A stretch of DNA of 64,000 bases from Tricholoma matsutake. Lineage: Eukaryota > Basidiomycota > Agaricomycetes > Agaricales > Tricholomataceae. The stretch covers positions 12,214,001-12,278,000 of the forward strand of contig AP026544.2 in NCBI GenBank assembly GCA_026075535.2, given 5' to 3'. The position numbers were made by a program, and so were the translations under genes. The notes under the pieces were generated by a model. That model was not told where the DNA came from and searched no databases. It saw only the letters and a program-made list of their open reading frames with translations. Positions 44,666 to 54,500 of this stretch are shown here, piece by piece (the first letter of the stretch is position 1; every line of letters begins with the position of its first letter).

Positions 44666-45350
44666 TGCCTATGTTTGTTGAGATTCACACTGTGATCACA
44701 TGTGGTTGGCATGTTGCAGTCGGCATATTTGATGCGTATTCTATTCTTAGTGCATCCCTTTGATGCACCCGGACAAACGTCTGATAGTTACCTTTCTCCC
44801 ATTATCCCGTTGTCTAACACAACATGTATATAGCTAGATAGATTCTTCGGTCACTTCAGTTACTTATATGAGTACTGAGGTGAGTATTATATCGTGTTTA
44901 TCGTTACAGATTACTTAGGGTATGTACCTACACTAATGCTCGTATATTCTAGCATTGAATATAGTCAATTATATTACTACTGAGTGTCCGCCATCTAAGT
45001 ATTATCACACAATGAGTTCCAAGCCCGTAAGGCTGTGTTGTCTTTCTGGGGTGCCAGGCTCAGAAGAGGTTGTAAAAGGAAATTTAAAGGGTATCTGGCA
45101 TGATATTGTTGTCGCCTGCGGTCGCACTGACTTGCCATATCATATGTTCGCCGAGTGTATGAGGACGTCACAGGTGTCCATGTCCTGTGACACCTAAATT
45201 TTAACTGCATCTGGCACGATATTGTTGTCACCTGTGGTCACGGGAACTTGCCACAAGGAAATTTTAACGGTATCTCGCAGTCAACCACGTGATAAAACAC
45301 AAGAATGACGCAGGCATCCAAACACGTGTCACCTTATCACTACAGATCGC
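44666..45350. repeat. Spacer upstream of the 45.35 kb gene with single copies of the 145-bp repeat
   Basis: From 44666 to about 45020 nothing is recognised apart from a TAGATAGATTC patch. About 45030-45260 holds one degraded and one partial copy of the 145-bp repeat. The 90 bp before ATG 45351 presumably contain the promoter, but I see no clear TATA box. Confidence 0.45.
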
Positions 45351-46339
45351 ATGATCGATAAGTCTTTCGAGTCAACCACCATGGTCTCTGAAGCCAATTC
45401 CAGAAAGATTCAAAAGCTCCCCATGGTGACTGAGACGGTTGTGGAGGGCAATGGCGACTCTGTCACGGTCAGCTTGAACGATTGGTAAGCCCAGCCGATC
45501 TAGCTGATCTATGTCTGCATCAATCTTACCCAACTTCTCTTCAAGCATTTATGTGGTTCCGAAGGGAAGACTTGCCAACAAAAACCTCCGAAGGGATTTT
45601 CGGATCGCGCATGTAAGGGAGATTCACGTGAAACCGGGTGCTCCCACCTGGTTTTTGCTGCAGTTCTACACAGACCATACTGATACCCAAAAGTGAGTGG
45701 CTCGTTATTGTGAACTCTCTAATCAACTCAACTGGAACCCACAGCAGTGACAAAAATTTGTCTCCGACCGAACTGGTTTTGCTGGAGGACGATGTGGATT
45801 GGCTTTCATCAGAGAAAATTATCGATAAGCTTGGAGCATATTTTCGGGAATTTGATGACGCCTTACCAAATCCACCGCGAATGAACAGCCAGATCTGGTT
45901 CATTCGACATACGAAAACACCATGCCCGGTTTGTGAAGAGTTCTATGTCCCCCACAAGGATCGCCAGCGGTACTGCTACCCATGTGGAGTTTGGATGGAC
46001 ATTGAGTGTATCAGTGAGGATGACGACAGCCCTGATTTCGAGGTCCCCAGTAACCAGGGAACCCTCGATATCGAGACCCTTCGAGATGGATTTCCGGAGA
46101 TACTAAATCAAGTAATGCGCAGGCCTACGGTCCGAGGCTATATGGACAAGTACGACTTCAACAACAACTGGGCCACTACGGGCAGCGGCTCTCAACAGGG
46201 GCTGATCCAGGAGTGGAGAGATGGAGGCGCCTTGCCAGAGAATTGGTTGGTGCTGTTGGGCGAAAAAATCTTGCAGGACTTTGTCATCGAAAAGACGTGG
46301 AAAGCGTACTTATGCCCCAGGTGCAGTCGGAGTATCTAA
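45351..46339 (+). CDS. Probable BAH/zinc-finger chromatin protein, three exons
   Basis: Exons 45351-45484, 45546-45692 and 45745-46339 join in frame to 291 residues. Introns of 61 and 52 bp have GTAAGC/CAAG and GTGAGT/CACAG borders. Two in-frame ATGs exist (45351 and 45381); the second has the better context (ACCATGG). Residues about 45-170 (IYVVPKGRL, VREIHVKPGAPTWFLLQFY, EDDVDWLSSEKIIDKLG) resemble a BAH-type fold. They are followed by a Cys-rich finger, CPVCEEFYVPHKDRQRYC..C, and WMDIEC, like the PHD-type finger that follows BAH domains in many agaric proteins. Such proteins read chromatin in the nucleus. The C-terminus ends AYLCPRCSRSI. No disruption is visible, and AATAAA follows near 46391. 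Domain assignment is by pattern, not by search. Confidence 0.6.
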
Positions 46340-46404
46340 CCATTTAATTTCGTCGTTTATTTTTTTAAATTGCTACCTGTACTTCTATGAATAAATGCTA
46401 TCAT

Positions 46405-46617
46405 CTGTTCACCCAGTGTACATGGACGTCCCAGATGTCCATGGTCATGCCAATGTTGTCTAAAAGACTGGCCAGAGGTAGGACATGGAAATTGTAAGGG
46501 TATCTGGCACAATATTGTTGTCGCCTGCGGTTGCACTGACTTACCATATCATGTGTTCACCCAGTGTACATGGACATCCCAGACGTCCATGGTCATGCCT
46601 ATGTTGTCTAATGGACT
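46405..46617. repeat. Two further copies of the 145-bp repeat
   Basis: These match the copies at 44.28-44.66 kb closely (CACCCAGTGTACATGGAC, then GTCCATGGTCATGCC). The second copy ends abruptly at TAATGGACT, where the TTAGGG-led repeat begins. Confidence 0.75.
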
Positions 46618-46757
46618 TAGGGTTTTAGGGTTATCAGGAGATATATTTGAGATTGTAGGGTAGGGTGGAAAACTAGGGGAGTAGGGTGGTGGGGGAAGGG
46701 GAGTAGGGTGGTGGGGGAAGGGGAGTAGGGTGGTGGGGGAAGGGGAGTAGGGTGGTG
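46618..46757 (+). repeat. G-rich 22-bp minisatellite behind a TTAGGG-like leader
   Basis: After TTAGGGTTTTAGGGTTATC come about four copies of the 22-bp unit TAGGGTGGTGGGGGAAGGGGAG. The same leader and units recur at 63345-63508. Runs of three to five G make quadruplex formation plausible. Confidence 0.8.
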
Positions 46758-46949
46758 GAGATTGTGAGAGAGAATGGTAGAGTGTGATCACGTGACATTG
46801 GAATGTAGATATGTGTGTAATGTATTGGATCACTGCACAACATCTCCACTACTGCTGTATGACAGGAATTGTATGGGGAGGACTGTACACAGAAATGCAA
46901 CATGAGTATTGTAGCAATTCTCCTGAGGACTCATACTATTGTGCGAGCA
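46758..46949. other. Short unassigned link
   Basis: No coding or structural signal was recognised between the G-rich repeat and the 61-bp repeat array. Confidence 0.4.
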
Positions 46950-47515
46950 TGTGTATATGGGCCAGTTCTTCATCGAAGTGGTGGACATAGAAACAGATTT
47001 GCACTGGTATGCATGGGCCAGGTCTTCCTGGAAGTTGTGGACAGAGAAACAGATTTGCACTGGGTGCAGTATGCATGTCCAGTTCGTCTTAGAAGTTGTG
47101 GACACAGAGACAGATTTGCACTGGGTGCAGTATCCATGTCCAGGTCGTCTTAGAAGTCATGGACAGAGAAATAGATTTGCACTGGGTGCAGTATAGTTGT
47201 GGACGCCCAAGAAAATTTGCTGTGGTAGGGGATGCATTGTCCAGTTCCTCATGGAGGTTGTGGATGCCCAAGTAAATTTTCTGTGGTAGGGGATGTGTTG
47301 TCCAGTTCCTCATCGAGGTTGTGGAGGAATGAGTAATTTGCAGCAGGTACATTGTGCATTGTGCTGTTCGTCATTGTTGCACCAGAGTTAGTGGATACCC
47401 CAGTAAATTTGCAGTGGGTATGGTATGCATCGTCCAGTTCTTCATTGAAGTTCTGGACAGACAAATAGATTTGCACTGGGTATGGCATGCATGTCCAGTT
47501 CTATCCATATTGCAC
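46950..47515. repeat. Degenerate tandem array, about 61-bp unit
   Basis: At least eight units contain variants of GTCCAGTTCNTC, GAAGTTGTGGACAGAGAAA and AGATTTGCACTGGGTGCAG. The first four are regular at about 61 bp; later units use GGATGCCCAAGTAAATTT. Open frames on both strands are by-products of the repetition. Confidence 0.75.
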
Positions 47516-47898
47516 TTCAGACAACAAGAGTTCTCCAGTCACCCAGACCTGGGTGATCTGCATGTTTTGGCTGTTTTGGACGTGTTCCTGACTACTTTTT
47601 GGGTTCTGTTTGTTTGGGTTGCTTACATTTCTTTGCATCTGCTTGAAGCTTTATGGAATCCTGTTGGATTCCTGCATTGATCATTGGGTGATGATCACCC
47701 AGGCGTCGGGTGATCTGTAGTCTTTCCCGCAGTATAATCTGGGGGTGATCGGGGTCAGCACAGGGTGATGCCCCCCACATGTGATTCCATTTTTGGTGGA
47801 AATCCAAATTCCTTGTGGTTTGTTTGTTTGGAACAAATATGAAAAATTTCACAACTTGGATTGGCAGGGGTGTGTGGGAGTGTGTTGCGATTGTATCG
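47516..47898. other. Unassigned, no gene seen
   Basis: Contains three GGGTGATC-type words near 47690-47745 (GGGTGATGATCACCC is self-complementary), but no protein-coding or element signal. Confidence 0.4.
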
Positions 47899-48200
47899 AC
47901 GAGGGGATTCTAATGAGGGGGGGTATGGACGTGAAATGGATTTTTTCCACTTGGCTGTCATGAGGACTTTTGATGGCCATTGGGAGATTTTTATAGTTAT
48001 GCTAGGTCATCTGACTCACTGATGGGAAAGTCTCAGTGTAACCATGTTAAGCTCGGTTAGGGTTGCCTCGGCGGCCAAAGGCCGTTGGCTTAGCTGCTTA
48101 GGGTCAGAATGTTCAATGATCCCCCCTTGGGGGGTTGGGGGGGCATTGTCTCGTGGAGTGGCCATATAAATATATATGAGGACTTTTATTTGTTATGCTT
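47899..48200 (+). repeat. Dispersed repeat, first copy (second at 63.5 kb)
   Basis: From GGGGATTCTAATGAGGGGGG onward this runs parallel to 63507-63820 at about 95 percent identity. Shared features are GGTTGCCTCGGC, a CCCCCCTTGGGGGG block and GCCATATAAATATATATG, which looks like a TATA-type promoter element. The function is unknown. Confidence 0.8.
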
Positions 48201-49015
48201 ATCACCGGACAATTTCACTTGTGATGACAGAACATCAACAACAACATGTATGGCACATACAATAGTCAACATGTATGGCACATACGGTACTCACTGCATA
48301 ATTTCACTGGTGAGGACAGAACATCAAGGACAGCATGTCCAGTACTCACTGTATAATTTCACTGGTGAGGACAGAATGTCCACGACGACATGTACAGCAT
48401 GTACAGTACTCACCACAAAATTTCACTTGTGAGGACAGAATGTCAACGACGACATGTATAGCACATACAGTACTCACCACATACAGAACTTCAATGACGA
48501 CATGTTTAGCACATACAGTACTCACTGCACAATTTCACTTGTGAGTCTGGAACGTCAACGACGACATGTTGTACAGCACGTACAGTACTCACTGCAAAAT
48601 TTCACTTGTGAGTCGGGGACGTCTACGACAACATGTACAGCACATACAGTACTTACCACAAAATTTCACTTGTGAGGACAGAACGTCAATGACGACATGT
48701 ATATCACATACAATACTCACCACATACAGAACTTCAACGACGACATGTGTAGCACATACAGTGCTCACTGCACCATTTCACTTGTGAGTCTGGAACATCA
48801 ACGAAGACATGTACAGCATGTACAGTACTTACTGCACAATTTTACTTGTGAGTCTAGAATGTCCACGACGACATGTTTAGCACGTCACTACAAAATTCCA
48901 CTTGTAAGTCTGGGACATCACAGATGACATGTACAGCACATACAGTACTCACTGCAAAATTTCACTTGTGACTCAGGAATGTCAGCGACGACATGTACCA
49001 CACATACAGCATTCA
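48201..49015 (+). repeat. Tandem array around TTTCACTTGTGAG
   Basis: About eleven units begin TTTCACTTGTGAG (or CTGGTGAG) at 48208, 48303, 48356, 48421, 48534, 48600, 48667, 48777, 48840, 48897 and 48960. Each carries GACGACATGTACAGCAC and ATACAGTACTCAC. Spacing is about 53-65 bp or double that. The family resumes at 63815 to the window end. No gene is implied by the open frames. Confidence 0.8.
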
Positions 49016-49654
49016 CCTGTAATGACAAAGTGTTAAGCATGGTCAGTAAGTTTAATCGAGGCTCTTGAAACTATCAGCCATAGGAGATTATGTGAATAAT
49101 CATTTTGATAAGTGTTCTACATTCTGACTGGCTCGAGGGAAGATGAACAGATAGAAACCAATAATAATTTGTACTTCAATTGAGGTAAAATCTGTGGAAC
49201 ACAAGCAACTGTTGGTAGGTAACATGAATTTCATATGGTGTACCACATAGGCATTCCACGGAGGCCACATACCAGCAGTTGTTATTCAACTGTAAAGTGA
49301 ATTTGATTTAGCATAAATAAAAGTAACACTTCATCAGCCAAGAACACGAACACCTTCATATTTGGGACTACTCTGCAATAAAACTTGTGATGGACGTGAG
49401 GGAGGAAGCCAGTTACTTGCTGTTCGTTGTCGTTGAAGAATGGACACCTTGCAAATCTGATCAATTGCCTTTGTGGACAATGATGAAGACGAAGATCAGG
49501 GATGGAATGGCCTGCATGGAACTACTTCCATGCTGGAGCGATCTTAGAGTGCTCAATCCTTGAATAATGTTTATTTATTAATTAAATATCCAAGAAAAAA
49601 ACATTGAATGCGCCAAACGATTATGAAGCAGTTTAAGATGTAACATCAAAGATA
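49016..49654. other. Unassigned, AT-rich
   Basis: I see no domain in either strand. A TTTATTTATTAATTAAA tract near 49568 may belong to the 3' region of the minus-strand gene at 49655-50353. Confidence 0.4.
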
Positions 49655-50353
49655 CTATTCCTCGCACTCATCAGCAAAGTCCGGAACTGCATGGCGCTTC
49701 AGGAGAATGCGAGGTGTAGCTCGATCCTTACCACCATGCCCAGAAGAACTGGGCCAACAAGTAAATCCTGATGCTGTGGATGTTGACCACATCTTGTCTT
49801 GTTGTGCATCTGGGATCCAGCTCCACTTCCTCACTCGTTTCCAGATTTCTAAGCGCGATGCGGAAATGAGGGTCAAATTTTTAGGGTCCTCGATAAAGGT
49901 CATCCACGTCACAAAATATGGTGAGCTAGGGTAATTCTGGACGGCATTTGTGGTCTTGTAACCAGACTCAGGAAAGAGCCATTTGAAGGCCCTCTGCCAA
50001 TCGGTGGTGGAAGCATTCTTGTAGGTGACATGGGTGAAAACATCGGAAAGGGTTAGATTCTTGTATATATCTTCTTTCCCTTCTCGGCGTTCGACCGTGG
50101 TAAGCTTGAGGTAAGAGGGGTTTGTGATTCCCTGTGGATTAGGCACCTTGCCAGTGAGATCAATGACAAATTGACGCCAGAGTTGGGAAAGGAAAGTATC
50201 GATTGTAGGATGTTCATCAGCAGGAGGAGGGGTCTCACGATTGTCTATATCCGAGCCATCATCCTGCGTAGGAGGGGGGAGCGTATGACCCTGAGATTGT
50301 AGGTCGAATAGAGTTGGTTCGGGCTGGCCAGTGAGGTTGATATACATCGGCAT
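49655..50353 (-). CDS. Conserved agaric protein of unknown function, 232 residues
   Basis: A single exon from ATG at 50353 to TAA at 49655. It belongs to a protein family I know only as a conserved, multicopy agaric protein. Landmarks are a Pro/Asp-rich N-terminus (residues 1-48) and FLSQLWRQFVIDLTGKVPNP (about 54-73). Later come KNLTLSDVFTHVTYKNASTT, WQRAFKWLFP, QNYPSSPYFVTWM and RKWSWIPDAQQDKMW (about 172-186). The body is helical and Trp-rich, with no signal peptide or membrane span. The frame is intact. It may be an element-associated accessory gene, since related genes are scattered, but nothing here shows that directly. Confidence 0.65.
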   Translation of the reverse strand: MPMYINLTGQPEPTLFDLQSQGHTLPPPTQDDGSDIDNRETPPPADEHPTIDTFLSQLWRQFVIDLTGKVPNPQGITNPSYLKLTTVERREGKEDIYKNLTLSDVFTHVTYKNASTTDWQRAFKWLFPESGYKTTNAVQNYPSSPYFVTWMTFIEDPKNLTLISASRLEIWKRVRKWSWIPDAQQDKMWSTSTASGFTCWPSSSGHGGKDRATPRILLKRHAVPDFADECEE

Positions 50354-51639
50354 CCTTCCTATCTATCTTACTTTTTCACTAGGCTAGCCTAGTGTGGGAA
50401 CTTTTTTTTGAGCTAATGGATCATCTCCGTTCAACTTGCACCCTGGAGAAGTGGTCAATTACACCCCCCTCCTGTGCTTACTAAGCTCCCATGGTCATGG
50501 GTCCTTCTTCATGGGCCCCCTTTGTGATGATGAATCACCTTTTTTTTTTTTTTCAAGTCCAAAAAACATGCCCTAAAGTCTTTAGCATCATGTGACATGA
50601 AGGATTGTGTTGCTACAGTAACATTACACATTGCTGAGCTATGTTTGCAATTTCAATATTAAGTGCTTGGCTGGATATCAGTTATCAGAGCTGAAACAAC
50701 AGTGCCAGTTTGAAAAATACCAATACTGCTGGAAATGGGGTCTTCCACAGAATGAATTCATTCCTATCACTCATCCAGTTTTCAAGCCAGGTGTCAAGTT
50801 GGTTTGTCCCTTTGATGACTTGACAGCTTTACTGATATGGTACATCATCAACACAGAGGATATCTGGGCAAAAGCCTGCTCTGTTTTCTCAGAGCTCATT
50901 TCTACAAGCCCCATTTATTTTACAATGGATGAGAATTAGTTATTTAGTATTAGATTACATACAAGAAAGAATTTAATGGATAAGTAGAATTAATAATGGA
51001 CTTAGTATATTAACCCAATTACAGTGTTAATAGTTTCCTGTTCATTCTAAGTAATGACTGATATTATATCATGATCTGCAACTCCCCCCCTACAGTCACA
51101 CATTTTCCTACACAGAATCATGAAAACTGACATGGCCAATATACCTATTATGAGAAGACAGCACCTCAACAACTTATTAACATTACATAGACAAGCAAGA
51201 GAAATTATTCATTCAAAGAATAATAATTACATAGATAGGCTGGACAGGGCCAGCACCAACATACAGGGTGGGTGGTTGAGAAACATGTAACCCAAGGACA
51301 TAACAAGACAGACTGTTCAATAGTCCACCCCCCAAGCAATCAAAAATTGACAAAGGTGTTAAGGCACAGCAGGGTCATACGAGGAAGAACCCTGGTAACA
51401 TGGCTGAAGCAATGAAACCTCAATACCTGCCGAGGTGGTCCAACTGTGCCAAAATCCCATTCCCCAATCCTCAATGCAAGGTTCAGAAGCATCCAGTCAT
51501 CTGCCATGAAGCACGAGGGCATTCATGGAAACCCAAGCCACACATCCCGTTTCCGGGGTGGGTTACAAATAAAAATGATTGATTGCCATGTAAAACATGT
51601 AGAGGTACACTAAGTAAATATACGAATGTAGGGAGGAAC
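50354..51639. other. Unassigned region with a poly(T) tract
   Basis: A run of 15 T follows near 50539-50553, preceded by 130 bp of mixed sequence, which could be the tail of a minus-strand retroposon. A 102-codon plus frame (50631-50939) has no family I recognise. The rest to 51639 is AT-rich with no feature I can support. Confidence 0.4.
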
Positions 51640-52045
51640 AGCCAGAGAGGGGGTAACAACCAGAGAAGGGGTAACAACCAGAGAAGGGGTAACAACCAGA
51701 GAAGGGGTAACAACCAGAGAAGGGGTAACAACCAGAGAAGGGGTAACAACCAGAGAAGGGGTAACAACCAGAGAAGGGGGGACAACTAGAGAGGGGGGAA
51801 CACCCAGAGAGGGGGAGCAATCAGAGAAGGGGGAACAACCAGAGAGGGGGACACAACTAGAGAGGGGGGAACCACTAGAGAGGGGGGAACAACCAGAGAG
51901 GGGGAACGACTAGAGAGGGGGAAACAACCAGGGCAACTAGAGAGGGGGGCACAACCAGAGGGGGCAGAGCAACTAGCGAGGGGGTAACAACCAGAGAAGG
52001 GGTAACAACTAGAGAGGGGAACAACTAGAGAGGGGGGAAGAACCC
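51640..52045 (+). repeat. 18-bp minisatellite, about 20 copies
   Basis: Units follow GGGGTAACAACCAGAGAA with a gradient of variants (GGGGGAACAACTAGAGAG) toward the right. The first eight units are nearly identical and multiples of three, giving accidental peptide repeats (GNNQRR) on the plus strand. I do not consider it coding. Confidence 0.85.
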
Positions 52046-52389
52046 AGACAATGAGATGGGAGGGGAAAGAAAGAAAGAATGGGAAAAGATGAAAAGGATT
52101 GGATTGATATCAGTAAAGTATTCTAACTCAGCTTGACATGTGAATGATTTGGATGAATGTTGATGGACATTTGATGGGTGTCGCTAGGCAACACCCTCAG
52201 GAAAAACACTTTCAGACTCAGAATACTCCCAGGGTTCCTGACTGTTCTCAGGGTACCTGGCTCTTCCCAGGGCTTCTCAAAGTATCTCAAGGGAACACAG
52301 GGTACCTCAGAAACACATATGGTTTTTTAGTAAACACCATGAGTATCTACCACAGTAATTGATCTATATTTCTACTTACACAAATCAAA
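52046..52389. other. Unassigned link
   Basis: A short CAGGGT.CCTG-type repetition occurs at 52225-52310 (CCCAGGGTTCCTG, CTCAGGGTACCTGG, CCCAGGGCTTCTC). No gene is seen. Confidence 0.4.
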
Positions 52390-53262
52390 ACTTCCATAAT
52401 GCAAATGTTACATCAACATAAGCCTCTCGACTCACTGGGCCATTTGAACGACATGTAACTAGATTAGAATCAAATATAGGATCATGAGAAACAAAGCAGA
52501 ACTCACTGTGTTCTGCCAGACCCAAATTGTAACATCTGCAAAGCAAAAACTTCAAAAGGCAGAAGAACAGATTGACTTAGGCCTCTCATCTCACTGGGCA
52601 CTTCAAACAACAGGTAATTAGATTATAATCAAATATAAGATCATGAAAAATGAAGCAGAACTCACTGAGTTCTGCCATACCTATGTTGTAACCCCTACAA
52701 AGTAAAAACTTCGAAATGCAAAAGAACGGATTGACGTAGACCTCTCGTCTCACTGGGCCCTTCAAATGACATGTAAATAGATTAGAATCAAATATAGGAT
52801 CATGAGAAACTCAATGAGTTCTACCATACCCAAATTGTAAGCCCTGCAAAGTGAAAACATCGAAATGCAAAAGAACGAATGGGCGTAGGCCTCTCGTCTC
52901 ACTGGGCCCTTTAAGCGACATGTAAATAGATTAGAATCAAATGTAAGATCATGAAAAACGAAGCAGAACTCATTGAGTTCTGCGATACCTAGTATGTTGT
53001 AACCCCTACAAAGTGAAAATGTCGAAATGCAAAAGAACAAATTGATGTAGGCCTCTCGTCTTATTTGGCACTTCAAACTACATGTAAATAGATTAGAATC
53101 AAATATAAGATCATGAAAAATGAAGCAGAACTCACCAAGTTCTGCCATATTCATGTTGTAGCCACTTTGAAATGAAAACATCAACATATGAAAGGACAGC
53201 ATATCATAGGCCTCTGTGCTCTGAATGACATGAATATTAGATTAGAAAAGATCACAAAGCAG
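52390..53262. repeat. Satellite-like array, about 160-bp unit, five copies
   Basis: The landmark TCACTGGG recurs at about 52433, 52591, 52750, 52899 and, altered, 53070. It is followed each time by ACATGTAAATAGATTAGAATC, ATAGGATCATGAGAAA and CAGAACTCACTGAGTTCTG. The last motif is self-complementary. An open frame on the minus strand (52762-53202) simply repeats with the unit. The array ends about 40 bp before the copia 5' LTR. Confidence 0.8.
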
Positions 53263-53299
53263 AACTCATCAACTTGTTACAACTTTACAAGTTGTAGCT

Positions 53300-53509
53300 T
53301 GTTGGGATAGGCAATCCAAGCCCGTGGTCTGAGGCCGGATGCCGGATATTATTAATAGAGCGGCTGTTTTGATGCGTGTTCTATTTATAGCACAGTTACA
53401 TACAGCCGTAGTATAGGAGAAAGAATAAGAAGTTCCTTGTCTCGTTTCCCCCACTTGTCTCTAAGAGAATTAACTCTTCTCTGTTTGTTTCCCAGCCTGA
53501 TTTCCAATA
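53300..53509 (+). repeat. Copia 5' LTR
   Basis: Starts TGTTGGGATAGGC and ends TTTCCAATA. TTCTATTTATAG near 53378 is a possible TATA region. It keeps seven CpG sites, five of which have become CpA in the partner. Confidence 0.93.
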
Positions 53510-53552
53510 GGTTATGGGCCCTGGCAGATTTTTCTAGGCAACAATTACTACT

Positions 53553-54500
53553 ATGACAAATACTCCTGATGTCGAGGAGCAAGGGGAACAACAACAAGAG
53601 GAAGAATATTATATGCCCCCTAAACATGCAAAAAGGGTCTATCACAGCAGTACCAATGTGCTCACTGGAGAACTCAATGAAGATGAAGATTTACCATCTA
53701 TCAAACTAATTTGTACTGAAGAATATTCGAACGTAAACAGAATTGCTGATCGCGACCACTTGACGGACGAGAACTGGCACGAATGGAAAGAGAGGATGAA
53801 GAGGGTATTTTTCAATTGCAATATAATTGGGTATGTTAGAGGGGATGTCAAACACCCTAACGAGAGTATCGATCCCAAAGGCGCATGCAACTAGTAAAAG
53901 AACAATTCTTGGGCACAACAAATTATTATTCATAACATCACCTCCTCGCAAATGAAACACATCAGGTCCAAGAACTCTGCAAAAGAAATGTACTCTGCAC
54001 TCTCGGTAACTCATGAAAATAAGGCACATCAAACTGTTAAACATATTCAATGCCTATTATATGAGACCAGATTACTTGACGCTGATGACCTCCTAAAACA
54101 TCTGGATGTTCTCAAATCATATCACAACCACATAAACAGATTTCCTAATGAGGAATTTCATGTCTCTGACACGCGCTTCAAAGCAATCATATCTGCATCC
54201 TTACCTTCATTGTGGCATACCTTATAACAGGAATGCCAACAATCCAAATGATCCTGACCCTAAATGGCGCTTAACCTCTGATGCATCTATTGGACTGTTA
54301 TGGGAGGAATACAAGATACGGTTGACCAGATCTAATAATGGGAATGATAAAAACGAAGATTGAATCTCTGATCAAAAATCCTCCTTGTGGCCTTATTGTG
54401 ATCATTGTAAACGTGCTGGACACTGGACAACCAAATGCCATAAATTTGAAGGGAACAAATGTGGGAGCTGTGGAAAGATCAGACATCAAGCAGACAAATG
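53553..54500 (+). pseudogene. gag: Copia Gag, broken
   Basis: The frame begins MTNTPDVEEQGEQQQEEE, has a capsid-like DENWHEWKERMKRVFFNC and continues after a double stop (TAG TAA at 53892-53897) through WAQQIIIHNITSSQMKHI and LLDADDLLKHLDVL. It breaks again near 54226 (TAA), before a CCHC-type knuckle (CDHCKRAGHWTTKC, 54400-54441) followed by a second Cys/His cluster (CGSCGKIRHQADKC). Gag coats element RNA in virus-like particles. The family's Trp codon probably lies under the TAG. The fragment is followed directly by the protease. Confidence 0.75.

Noticed and set aside
40757..45000. A 5' LTR for the gypsy element
   Set aside because: I looked for TGTGACAGACTC and TTTCGTCACA borders beyond the copia fragment and did not find them.
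46618..46640. A telomere
   Set aside because: Only a few TTAGGG-like words occur, and they pass directly into a different 22-bp unit in the middle of the sequence.
48201..49015. A CRISPR array
   Set aside because: Spacers between the repeats are themselves similar, unit lengths vary, and the genome is eukaryotic. It is a tandem repeat.
51483..51820. Repetitive Leu/Trp- or Asn/Arg-rich proteins
   Set aside because: They arise from an 18-bp minisatellite read in different frames, with no flanking coding sequence.
52762..53202. A 146-codon repeated protein on the minus strand
   Set aside because: It follows the 160-bp satellite unit and has no independent support.
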